Shown: positions 1-9,486 of the stretch, one piece after another | Numbering within the stretch: position 1 is the first letter of the stretch | How the letters are laid out: the number at the start of each line of letters is the position of its first letter | Source of the DNA: Planoprotostelium fungivorum | Taxonomy: Eukaryota; Evosea; Variosea; Cavosteliida; Cavosteliaceae | Direction of reading: 5' to 3' | Assembly: GCA_003024175.1 (NCBI GenBank) | Contig: MDYQ01000015.1 | Location: 124,001 to 188,000, forward strand | Length of the DNA stretch: 64,000 bases | The notes under the pieces: generated by a model | Seen by the model: the letters and a program-made list of their open reading frames with translations, nothing else | Databases searched by the model: none | Told to the model about the DNA's origin: nothing | Position numbers and translations under genes: made by a program

Positions 1-1793
1 CATATCTGTATGTGTCAATCGCAGGCCAGAGAGTGAGATGACAACGCACCTCCAGCCAGTGTAAGATGAGTTGACAGGAATGACAGTGGACAGCACAAGC
101 ATGCCGTTCTGCAGCGAGTACTGCTGCACTGCGATCCACTTTGTGGGCACAGCTGCAGCCCCGGCGATCTGCACAGAGACTTCGAAGAGGTTGTTGCAAT
201 AACCCAAGACTTCGGGATCAGAACAGTTGACTTGTCGAATGGTTAAACCTGGAAGACGTAAATTGTTTGTCTGTAATAACCGATCATTATTCACCTTGTG
301 CTGTCTGATCAGCTACGAAGCTGATAGTCAGTGTGATGTTCACTGATGTCGTATTCATCGTAGCAGTCTTCACACTTTCAACCTTATTGAATGACGCTCC
401 TATCCCTCTGTCATTCTACAACTTGCCATCACATTGCATCTCACCTGCAGAGACGAGGTTCTTGTTGTAGAGCTTGTTGAGCAGACCGTTTGATATTCTT
501 AGTCCAATGGGGGCTTTGTTTCTTGGATGAATTGGGCCATTTGGAGAAAGCCTGTCATCTAGCAAAAATAAGTTCAAGATGACGATCCATCATACACTCA
601 CGCAGATCTGTCGCAGTGTAGATGGACACGTTAGGTACCGTGTCTGCCACGTTCTTCTGTGCTTGTCTCAAGCTGCTGACTCCATGAATGTTGTTAGCAG
701 GCCAGCCCGCAAGCTGTATGACGAACCAAGGGAGAGAATCATTATAGCCGAAGTTTGCTCTCCAGGACCGCACGAGATTAGCCAGCTGGCAGTTGTATAT
801 CCCGGCGGCGTTAAAATTAGCTTCTCCTTGGTACCTACGTCGACGATATCATCATTTTGGTCAATTTACAACGAGTCATACCAGATGACGGCCGAGATCC
901 TCTGGGGTATGAAAGGTGCCACACGAGCGTTGTAGAGAGACGCATAATCAGGAATATCGTATCCGTGGCAGTTGCTCTGTGTGCCAGGCGGTGACCACAG
1001 TTCAATGCGAGTACCTGAATAACGTTTATACTTTGATGTACGTCGATACGTAGAATCATCGATACGTACCTCCCACGGAAGTTTGGAAGAGGCCCAGGGG
1101 AACGCGAGACGTATTGTACGTAAATAAGGCAGACAGGTAACACCTGTACGTCCATCAGTGACAAGAGAAAGAGTTGTAGACTCACACGGCGGAGAATCGA
1201 TAGAGAGAGGCCTTACTGCTCACCTGCCAGCTGTTGGTGACTTCGTTCATAACTCTGAACCCGATTCAGTTGCTGTTTTTCGATAGATATCGTTGTCATG
1301 CTTTCTATTCACACCTGATGTCTGGATAAAAGGAGGAGGCATCCAGATAGGTGTCGTTACCGAAGATCTGAGTCAATGTGTAGACCATATTACTTTGACC
1401 GGAACACATGATGACATCGCCAAAGAGGACATTCTGTTAAGATCAGCTCATCGGTCATATGAATGTCTCACGTTAAGCTGTTGTCGAGAAGAACCACTCG
1501 TGACGACGATGCTGCTCTTTCTAAGATTTATAACGTGCGGAGTGGACTCACATGTATGGACCGCCCGCCGGTGTTGCTGGAAGAGAGTAGTTCCACGCTC
1601 CAATTGCATCGGCCGTAGCGGTTCCGTTCTGCCCGTTGAAGTTGATGACAACGCTGACACCGGCGGTCAGTCCATTACCTGCCAAGATGGCCTGCTGAGG
1701 AGCTCGCTGCAAGACCATGTTGCTGGTATAGCCTGGCTGCAGCAGAGCGCCACAGGCGGATAAGACGAGAGTGAGCAACAGAAGACTCCTCAT
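1..1793 (-). CDS. SIAE: Sialate O-acetylesterase-like secreted hydrolase (C-terminus off the window)
   Basis: The family removes O-acetyl groups from sialic acids. In an amoeba the substrate may be another acetylated sugar (inference). The start at 1793 opens a hydrophobic signal peptide (MRSLLLLTLVLSACGALL). This is followed by the family's N-terminal SNMVLQRAPQQA strip. A later exon near 1380-1440 reads GDVIMCSGQSNM, which carries the nucleophilic serine. The exon near 700-830 reads VIWYQGEANF after removal of an intron ending at about 836. WFVIQLAGWPANN and LRQAQKNVADTVPN follow, all matching the SGNH-type esterase order. A further exon near 1-245 is still coding, so the stop and the catalytic Asp/His region lie outside. 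At least four introns interrupt it. The family call is firm; the substrate is not. Confidence 0.85.
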
Positions 1794-1851
1794 GTTTACC
1801 CGTGAGAGATGATGTGAGGTGATCAGACTCGAGAGGAGAAAAGAATGAAGG

Positions 1852-2169
1852 TTATGGACAGATTCTCTCACTGTCATACTGCGGTGCTGCCTTCTCAATA
1901 TCTCGGCCGTGTTTCCTTTCATTGTCTTCCGTTCCGCAGACTGATCGAGAACTCCGCGGGGGAGCCTCGATTTCACCAGACCACACCGAACCAAACTTAC
2001 CCAATTCTTCGATGTTATTCTCTAGCTCTTCGTCAGCATCAGGGCTGTATCTTGACATAATATGAGCCCAAATGACACGAAAGATGTCCCTTAAGCAGAT
2101 AGCAGCACATCACTTACCGCACGTATGTGGAACTGAATCCAGAGCTGTTGCTTGCTTAGGACGATGCAT
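1852..2169 (-). CDS. Unassigned small protein, model uncertain
   Basis: I do not recognise this gene. On the minus strand a possible start at 2169 leads through a short intron to a clear coding stretch that includes DIFRVIWAHIMSRYSPDADE. A consensus donor (gtaagt) at about 2002 follows. After an acceptor near 1948 the frame runs to a stop at 1852. The predicted product is acidic in the middle and lacks a signal peptide. It ends only 58 bases upstream of the esterase start on the same strand, so the stretch could instead be 5' leader of that gene. The first intron would be only about 34 bases with a weak donor, so the N-terminus is doubtful. Confidence 0.3.
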
Positions 2170-2250
2170 ACCAACATATGAATCAATTCACTATACTTCG
2201 TGCAGGGGTTGACGTGAAATAGAAGAGATGGGCTGATTTTTCGATTTTGT

Positions 2251-2277
2251 CACGTGTTGTAGATTTCGAAATCTACA
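2251..2277. promoter_or_regulatory. CACGTG box beside a perfect 20-base palindrome
   Basis: CACGTG (2251-2256) is followed one base later by TGTAGATTTCGAAATCTACA (2258-2277), which equals its own reverse complement. It lies 107 bases upstream of the MLO-like start codon. Both look like sites for dimeric DNA-binding proteins; no factor can be named from sequence alone. Confidence 0.45.
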
Positions 2278-2383
2278 TCGTTTCTCGTTTTATCTTTCGG
2301 CCTCTACCATCACATCATCACACTAACACGCACGTGAATGTATGTATCATATATGTTCCTATTTGACGTAGATGCAGCACAAC

Positions 2384-4608
2384 ATGTCCCTGAGACGTCT
2401 TCTACAAGAACATGTAAATGGCACCGAACATGAGGAGGGAGGAGAGGGAGGAGAGGAAGAAGAGAGTGAGTGACGTTTTTAGATTGGAAGGTGACATGAA
2501 ATGTAGACGTCGCTCAGTTTCTTCTCACATCTCGAGGAGCTCTTGCAGGAGTGGTCGTCATCAGTGTCATCGTGATCTTCTCTCTCATTCTAGAAAAAGC
2601 TCATCACAAAGCAACTGTCGTGAGTTGCAGTCGCGAGAATGCAATCGCCAATGACATCCATAGTATGCGAGACAAACTGGAAAGAAACACGTGGGAGCCG
2701 TCATCAAGAAAGTCACGACCGGTGATTCCATCCATTGCAACACCATCACCTTCTCACATCAGCTTAGAACTGATGATTCTCGGACTCGTGTCTTTCCTCT
2801 TCTTCACTGTCTTAAAGACACAATGGTTCATCTCTTTACTCCACAAAATCTCCATCAAAGAGTTTACTGACGAATTTATCGAGTTCTTGCACATGTTCCT
2901 CTTTGTCATCGGTGAGTCACACAAACAAGGTGTGATGCTTCGACTCATCATATCGCAGTGGCCATCTACGTCTGCATCGTCATCGTTCTTCTCATCTTGG
3001 GTGGATTCATCAAATCCCAATGGAAGAGACTGGAAAGAAGGGCTCTGAGTGAGTTCATCCATCACATCGATACCATCATACATCATCTTGGATCGAATCT
3101 GAGCCAGCCAAACATCACCAAACACAATCGTACTTACATCATCATGAATCACATCATGCACATGAAACCCATCACACCTCATCCCCTTCTCATGTGTCTC
3201 ACAGACCGTGAGAGACCTCGAAAAGTGGGATGGATCTTCAGTTACTTCAACGTGGCCATCAAATACTACCATTTCATCCGTCTCAGAGAGAATTTCATCA
3301 CCGTTCATCAACTGCCCGAAGACTTCAAATATTACTCCTACCTCAAACAGATCTATTCGGTGATACACCATCTCATTCATCTTCTCCCATCTCCTCTACT
3401 CGATCTTTTCTCTTCATCTTCAATCATTGTCCACTTGTGAATCGATCAATGGTTATAGAAGAGGAGCATGTCATCTGTTTCATCTTCCATATTCATCGCT
3501 ATTCTGACTCCTCACAGCAAACGTTCTCAGAGATCGTGGAGTTGAACTGGAAGGTCTGGATCATCGTTCTCATTGTTATGGGACTCGATTACGCCGACAC
3601 TCGCTTATCCGGCACGTTCAACGTCGGCACGGGAGTCATCTTCATCTGCTCTCTGTGAGTCCTTTTATTCCCATTTATTCTCACATTGGGACGAACGGAT
3701 TCTGACCTGACCTCGCGCAGGTTCCTGTGGTTCAGAGTGATTCAGATGAGAAATCACATGGTGGAAGATCAATCATACTTCCTCACTACAACGAACCAAA
3801 CCCCCGCAGGCAGAGCGATGATCATGACCGTCACTGAAGCCGACAGCGTACAAGAGTACAACCGGTAAATCTCATCGAAATTTCACGTATCCCCCGATAA
3901 ACGTCTCAACGTCGGCAGGTCACCCGTGTTGAGCGAAAACAACACACCGGTGGGAAAAGCACCTTCTCTAGAGAGGATTCCCTCCTTCCACGATGGTGAT
4001 GATAGAAACAATCGACACGATGACAGAGATGGTGAAAGGCGACCTCTGGTGATCCAACCTCAGTCTTCCACCTTCTACGATCTACGTCGCTCGCAGACCC
4101 CACACGACGCGGTGAGTTTGTATTTTGAATGTCCGTTGACGCTCGCAGGTTGCCATCGACGTTCATCTCAACTTCAAGAAGACCCCACGCTGGAAGCTGT
4201 GTTGCATTCCTTGCTGCGCAACCAACACGCAGTATGAGGCCATGTTTCCATTCGGTAGGCCACACTCGTTGGTGTATGCAGCTCAGATCCTCGTCTTCGT
4301 TCAGTCTGTTTACATCTCAGTGTCCATCATGATCTTGTCGAGGGTGAGGTAGATCGTCAGAAGGAGGATTGAAGGGAATCATAGCAAATCTCGGGCAACG
4401 TCTATCTGATGGTGTTGAACATCGTGCTTCCGATCATCAACATCATCTTCATCATCGGCGCAGCTGTACCTATCATCTGTCAGGTGAGAGATGACGTTGA
4501 GAGACTTGCTGATGGATGGACTAGGTGTTGGCTATTCATCCGGAGTATCACTATGCCCACAGTGAGAACAGAAAGCTGGAGATTTATAAGATCAAGAACC
4601 ACGTGTAG
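2384..4608 (+). CDS. MLO-family seven-helix membrane protein
   Basis: MLO proteins are plasma-membrane proteins best known from plants (mildew susceptibility, calcium-related signalling). The start at 2384 gives an acidic N-terminus rich in Glu and Gly. Helix 1 (GVVVISVIVIFSLILEKA) follows the first intron. Then come SLELMILGLVSFLFF and EFLHMFLFVIG, and after another intron a helix leading into QWKRLERRALSE, equivalent to the plant RWKxWE strip. The stretch FIRLRENFITVHQLPEDFKY and the next NWKVWIIVLIVMGLDY match the plant order of LTLR-GFI-H, F-KY and then a helix. Further on, HSLVYAAQILVFVQSVYIS is another helix. The last exon ends IKNHV at 4608. At least eight short introns are present. 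It is convergent with the heat-shock gene. A calmodulin-binding site in the tail could not be confirmed. Confidence 0.72.
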
Positions 4609-4770
4609 AAGAATAATGAATAAAATGAATATTCTCGATTATCGAACCAAATGATGACGTTGGCTGGCTTTGAATGTAAAAATACTCTTCTGTTTTCATC
4701 AAATGTGATTGTCAACAACAGTAGATCAAGGAAACCACACGGTGAAATATGACGAACTCAGATAGAACTT

Positions 4771-5292
4771 CTATTCAATGTTGACCTTGACCTTGTTCGT
4801 GCTTGCACTCTTCTGCAAAATGATTTCCAAGACGCCATTATTTAATTTGGACGACACGCTCTCTACATTGACCGATTTCGGCAGACGAAGCGTACGAGTG
4901 AACTGGCCTGCTCGGAGGTGAGACGACCCAGGTGATATGTATCGCGATTCTCACCGCATGGTCTCTCTATTCTCGAGTAGAGTTTTGGATCTCGAGAAGA
5001 CAAGATGCCAGAACTTGCAAAGGTACACGGGCGCTCACCGCTAATCGTCACTGATTGACTGTCCTCTACACTGACTTGCAACTGATTCTTTGCATAACCT
5101 GATCAGTGTCAGAAAGACATGTCTTGATGATGTGTGAGGACCTGGCAGGTCAGCTTTGATGACGAAGGAGTTCTTCGTTTCCTCAACATCAACTTGCGGT
5201 GCGACAGACCCGAGGAATGCTTTCGACAGTCCATCAGCAGCTCCAACGGCTTTTGTCACAACGCTGAGGAAGTCTTCGTTTTCGGATTTCAT
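4771..5292 (-). CDS. Small heat-shock protein (HSP20/alpha-crystallin)
   Basis: This is an ATP-independent chaperone that holds unfolding proteins in oligomers. The start at 5292 opens MKSENEDFLSVVTKAVGAAD. The alpha-crystallin domain begins with PQVDVEETKNSFVIKADLPG. After an intron (about 5089-5140) come LQVSVEDSQSVTISG and, after a second intron, FTRTLRLPKSVNVESV. It closes with NNGVLEIILQK, the conserved beta-9 strand (GVLxI), and a short charged tail ending at 4771. The order and spacing are those of the family, and about 145 residues is normal. There is no organelle leader, so it is probably cytosolic. No heat-shock element is obvious in the 330 bases upstream. Confidence 0.88.
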
Positions 5293-5619
5293 GGCTCGTG
5301 TGATGGTGATTGCTGATCAGATAATTATCTCTAACTGGTTACAAACTCCGATGGTCTACAACGGAATATATGGATTCACAGTTCATAAACATTAACTTGC
5401 AGTGCATTTCAGACGGTGATAGTTGAAGACAAGAGATGGTCGCCCTATAGCCGATGAGCCGATGAAGTGTCCCGTCAGGAATATGATAGGTCAGGTTGCT
5501 GATGGAGAGCAGATGCGGACCTGCCAAGACGGCCGCAGTCAACAACTCGACGATGGTGTCGATGATTCGGTGGATGATCAGTTGCTCCTCGTATCACAAT
5601 TGAGATATCTTAATTACAT
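5293..5619. other. Gap with an unexplained minus-strand open stretch
   Basis: This holds the promoter side of the small heat-shock gene. On the minus strand about 5600-5339 stays open and reads like protein (for example IIDTIVELLTAAVLAGPHLL, a possible membrane helix), but it has no start codon. An acceptor-like site at about 5591 precedes it. The membrane-protein gene just upstream stops in frame at 5620 before any usable donor. It may be a lost or alternative last exon of that gene; I do not call it. Confidence 0.25.
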
Positions 5620-6382
5620 TTATTCTTGATCGTTTGTGATCAGCTGATAATCGTATTTCTCCGCTCCGATCATGGCGATGATGATGAATGAGGGTATCTG
5701 CCACACAGCGGTGGCTGCAACGGAGACAGCGACGATAGTAGTGGCTTCTAAAGGTTTCCACGAGACGTTCTCTCCCCAAAAATGGAAGATGAAGATGATG
5801 GGTAAGATGACTATCAGACAGACAGACAATATAGACCAGAACGCAGCGACGACAAGGTTCTGCAGGATTCGAGAGATGACATACTGTCTACGATTTAGCC
5901 GTGATCGAAGATGGAAATCGTGGATCATCGATAAATCACCCAATAGCCACGCCCTTGAATGAAAAAGTCTCCATCGGGAAGGAGATGAACGAGTGTGCAG
6001 CTATAGACATCAGAAAGTGATGGCCGCATTAGACGAACCCGAATCCCTTCCAGGCTAGAGGCGTTAATCCTTGCCGGCGAGTGCGGATCCTCCAAGACGT
6101 CATTCCGGTGTTCATCATCCATGCGAAGAGAGTACCAACGATGGGAGGGGGTACAATTAACTTCAATAATGCATTCATGTCGACCTGTGAATTACATCGA
6201 CATTACCATCGTCGATCTCGATCCGTCACCTGCTCGAGGTCTTTCCAGTGGAGCCAACAGACGAGGAAGTTAATCCCCGTTCCAAAGAGGATCCCAAAGA
6301 ATACCTCGATGAGGATGTATCTCGCATGATACTTTGTAAACCGTCCGTCGAAGTCTCTTCTGTGACCCTCTAAGTCGACCAT
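5620..6382 (-). CDS. Four-helix membrane protein of unknown function
   Basis: I do not recognise the family. The start chosen at 6382 (MVDLEGHRRDFDGRFTKY) is the first ATG in the frame of the first helix. Four hydrophobic segments follow: ILIEVFFGILFGTGINFLV (before an intron at about 6237), LIVPPPIVGTLFAWMM, then after further introns a long one (NLVVAAFWSILSVCLIVIL) and VAATAVWQIPSFIIIAMIG. The protein ends ITNDQE at 5620. A junction near 6010-6035 did not resolve cleanly, so one internal exon edge is uncertain. Basic residues between helices 2 and 3 (RIRTRRQG) suggest a cytosolic loop. No signal peptide or catalytic motif is visible. Confidence 0.5.
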
Positions 6383-6974
6383 CTGTTTCTCTTCCGATGT
6401 TGATGATGGATTGACAAGAGGGCTTGACGGATTCCCGAATCAATAAATCTTCTCCCCTCGGCACGAACCGCGGGGAGCATTTCATGAATTCATTCTATAG
6501 ACCATCACCTCGTGCAGTCACACGTGGAGGATATCATAAACAGAAGCGTTGATTTATGTCGATCTATCTTTAAATCAGTATCAATTCTAATTTATTGTTG
6601 GGTAACTCAAGTGCTTCGTTTTATCTGCACTGAATTAGTCGAGCTTCTGATGATCTCCTGTGTTCTGGTGATCATTGTGCAGACCGTCACTCTCTTCTAT
6701 CTCCTCTACGATCTCACTATCGTGATCCCCACACGTGACCGTCAAACGCAAACGTGAAATCCAATCGAAACCCAACGCATCACACTCTATTCCTCTCCAT
6801 ATCGAAACCAATGTTCTCTCCATAGTCCCGTACTGATAGAGATAACTGTGGGAATGAGCTTACATTGGTTTCCCCTGGTGTGTTCTTCACCACAAGTGGA
6901 AAATTCGGTGAAGTAACACGCACCGCGATGAGCTCAGCCCAACACAAAACGCAAGAGACACCATCACCACGATC
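6383..6974. other. Divergent intergenic region
   Basis: This lies between the minus-strand membrane gene and the plus-strand cysteine-rich gene. A plus-strand stretch at 6512-6757 is open for 81 codons and very hydrophobic, but it lacks family motifs and has an AT-rich, leader-like flank. I see no supported gene; it probably holds both promoters. Confidence 0.4.
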
Positions 6975-7528
6975 ATGTTTACGACGACTCTTTACTTCTT
7001 CATCGCTCTCTGTGCGACGACACACGCGATCGAAATGCACTGTGGAGGAGAGAACGGTGCGAGCTGCCCTTCAGGCTACTACTGCACGTTTCAACCTTCG
7101 AATGATATGGGAGCCTTTGGAGTGTGTGGTGGGTGATAGCATCCCAATCATGAATCTCACGAAGATTCAGTTGACCTCTCCTGTGGAGGACCAGCTCAGA
7201 AGTTGTGTCCAAAAGATTACGACTGTGTGACCGATCCTTTCAGAAATGATGGAATGGGCGTCTGTGGTGAGATGCAATACACGTGAACTTGGGACTCACC
7301 CTCTTTGCAGCTTCAGTTCGATCTCTCATCAACTCGTACAAGAAAGAGGGTGGACTCGTCTGCCCGCAAGTCATTCCAGAGTGCCCTTCATGCGACGAAG
7401 GAGAGAAATGTCAGATTATTCCTCAGACAGAGCACAAGTGCTCTTACGCCGTCTGTACGAATACACCTGGACTTCCACGAATCCAGCCATCGAGAGGAGG
7501 AGCCAAGCACATGTACAAAATGCAATGA
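6975..7528 (+). CDS. Secreted cysteine-rich protein with two repeated CGG modules
   Basis: No family is recognised. The start at 6975 gives a typical signal peptide (MFTTTLYFFIALCATTHA). Exon 1 carries CGGENGASCPSGYYC and ends GAFGVC. After a 50-base intron exon 2 repeats the pattern with CGGPAQKLCPKDYDC and ends NDGMGVC. A third exon has a different cysteine cluster (CPQVIPECPSCDEGEKC and KCSYAVC) and a short basic tail to the stop at 7528. Each module occupies its own exon, and both introns fall in the same phase just after the module's last cysteine codon, as if built by exon duplication. It is probably extracellular and disulfide-bonded. The role is unknown. Confidence 0.6.
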
Positions 7529-7648
7529 TGGGACCACATCACACGACGTACCAACGAACTATCACGAGAGAAGTGTCCAGAAACGAGCAGTGTGCACATA
7601 AAGGATTAACTTAATGTCTTTGTCGTTTCATGCATTACAGTTTCGAAC

Positions 7649-9060
7649 TTATTCTGACGACGATCTTTCCCATCTGATCGGACTTTTGCATGATCTCGAA
7701 AGCTTCCTCAACTCGGTCTAATCCATCGACTATGTGGCTCACGACAGGCTTCAGACGCTTCTCGTCGACGAACCGGACCATGTCTCGAAAGTCTTTGCTC
7801 GATCCCATGGTACTTCCCTTTCATCTCGTGTTAATGTCTTCATCATGATCACGATACGATGACGATCGATGATTGATGATGATAGAGTCGGTCACTCATA
7901 TCACCTTCACTTCGATGTTCTTCAAAACAGCCACCATCGTTAACTTGAGAGGCTGCAGGGTCGTCTGACCGTAACAGCTGATGACGCCCCCAGTCCTCAT
8001 GGTGGGACACAATCTCTCTACGAGGTCTCCTCCAGCAGAATCGATGACCGCATCTAGATAAGGTCTCTCTTTTGGAAGGAGACTTTTCAGCTGGCGATGC
8101 CAGTCGTCTCGTTTGTAGCTGACACCGCCTCTAGCTCCGATCGATACTGCCTTTGTGATCTGCGGCAGTCAGTGCCGTCAGCAGAACAAGTGGAAGACAG
8201 AGTCGAATCAGATGAGATGATGATCGTGATGTGATCATCACATCATCGCGGCGATGTGATGATCAGATGTTCGTGTCTTCACCTTGTCTTCTCTTCCAGA
8301 AGTGACCCACACGTTCAGCCCGGCGGCCACGGCGAATTGCACGGCCATCATGGCCACACCACCCCCCACACCGGTGACCAACAAGTTCCAACCCTTCTGA
8401 GGTTGACACTTGACGAATAGAGCTCTGTAGGCCGTCAGACCAGCCAGAGGTAATGCGGCAGCTTCTTCCGTACTGAGAAACGAGGGACAGAGCTGAGAGG
8501 GAGATCAGATGAGGTGGATGGCACGTGAAATGAGGTCGATGGAGATGATGCAGGTGATCGTCACCTCTAGATGTTCGACGGGGCATCTGACATATTCAGA
8601 CAGAGTTCCATCTTTCGTCATGGGTTCAGAGCCTCCCCTCGTTCCAAATCCTGAGAATCCATCAACCCTGCGACCTTGTCCATCTCCTACACTCACTCTT
8701 CGGTCCATTGGGGCCTCTCGGATCGTCTTTCCAACCGTCCATGGGTGCGATGAGGACTCGCTTGTCCTTCCATTCTGCTGGACCTTCTATCACGTGGCCG
8801 ACTCCATCAGCCCCTAATACGGCTCCAACCTTCCAGCCGGGGTATAGCTCTTGACGGATGAAGATGTCACGATGATTGAGAGCGGCAGCATCAATGCGAA
8901 CAATAGCGTGAGTCTTTGAAGAGACTGCTCTTTGTGAGATGAAAGAAGTGGAGATGATGTCACCTTCATCAAGAGAAGGTTTGGGCAGCTCTTTGATGTG
9001 GAGAGGATGCCATATGTCGCTCTGATTATCGTCACGAGCTGCGAGTGTGACGGCCTTCAT
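7649..9060 (-). CDS. Zinc-type alcohol dehydrogenase / quinone oxidoreductase-like (MDR) enzyme
   Basis: This is a medium-chain NAD(P)H-dependent oxidoreductase. The start at 9060 reads MKAVTLAARDDN. After an intron the GroES-like part has AIVRIDAAALNHRDIFIRQE and GAVLGADGVGHVIEG, the conserved NHRD and GxDxxGxV features of the family. Downstream exons contain the Rossmann half (a Gly-rich VTGVGGGVAMMAVQ stretch near 8330-8380). The last exon ends QMGKIVVRI at 7649. At least four introns occur; the one around 8165-8280 is long for this genome and holds a strong hairpin. The structural-zinc cysteines of true alcohol dehydrogenases were not seen, so a YogA-like or quinone oxidoreductase-like enzyme is most likely. 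The substrate is unknown. Confidence 0.75.
8233..8264. repeat. Hairpin in an intron, 12-base perfect arms
   Basis: GATCATCACATC (8233-8244) and GATGTGATGATC (8253-8264) are exact reverse complements around an 8-base loop. The site lies inside an unusually long intron of the oxidoreductase gene and may fold in the pre-mRNA to shorten the splice distance. Confidence 0.5.
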
Positions 9061-9136
9061 TTCTTTGTGGGTGATTGACGTGCGCAGCGATGATCTGGTT
9101 GGCGCAATTTGTGAGTTCGCTCGTTGTTTGGGGAGG

Positions 9137-9212
9137 TCGATTTTTGTTCTTTTTTTCCTTCATTTTACTCTCTCTCTTCCTCTTGATGTGAGGGAAAAAG
9201 AACAAAAATCGA
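9137..9212. promoter_or_regulatory. 18-base inverted repeat in a divergent promoter
   Basis: tcgatttttgttcttttt (9137-9154) is repeated exactly in inverted orientation at 9195-9212 around a 40-base spacer. It lies between the oxidoreductase start (9060, minus) and the chitinase start (9487, plus). It could be one site facing each gene, or a hairpin. The rest of 9061-9486 shows no gene. Confidence 0.45.
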
Positions 9213-9486
9213 ATTGAGAACGCACGTTGTTCTTCCGTCTCTTTGGATGGGTTTTAACTGTAGTTGCTCAGAGAATACGACCTATGCTCGAGGGCCACAT
9301 ACAAGCACTACCAAGTATGTTGCAGGGTTAGAGGACAATGGTCGTCCGTCTCTGACCACATGTATACTTCAATTGAAGACACGAAACAGACAGATACCTC
9401 GTCTGTCGTGTGACACGTCTGAAACTTCTGCAGACAAATCCTGAGCTCGGCTTGTGTGGATCCTCATTCTTTCCGAAGCAGCAAAT

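Noticed and set aside
6512-6757. 81-codon hydrophobic plus-strand frame
   Set aside because: No homology-like motif, no splice context, and the hydrophobicity is what AT-rich T-heavy sequence gives. Kept only as a note in the gap.
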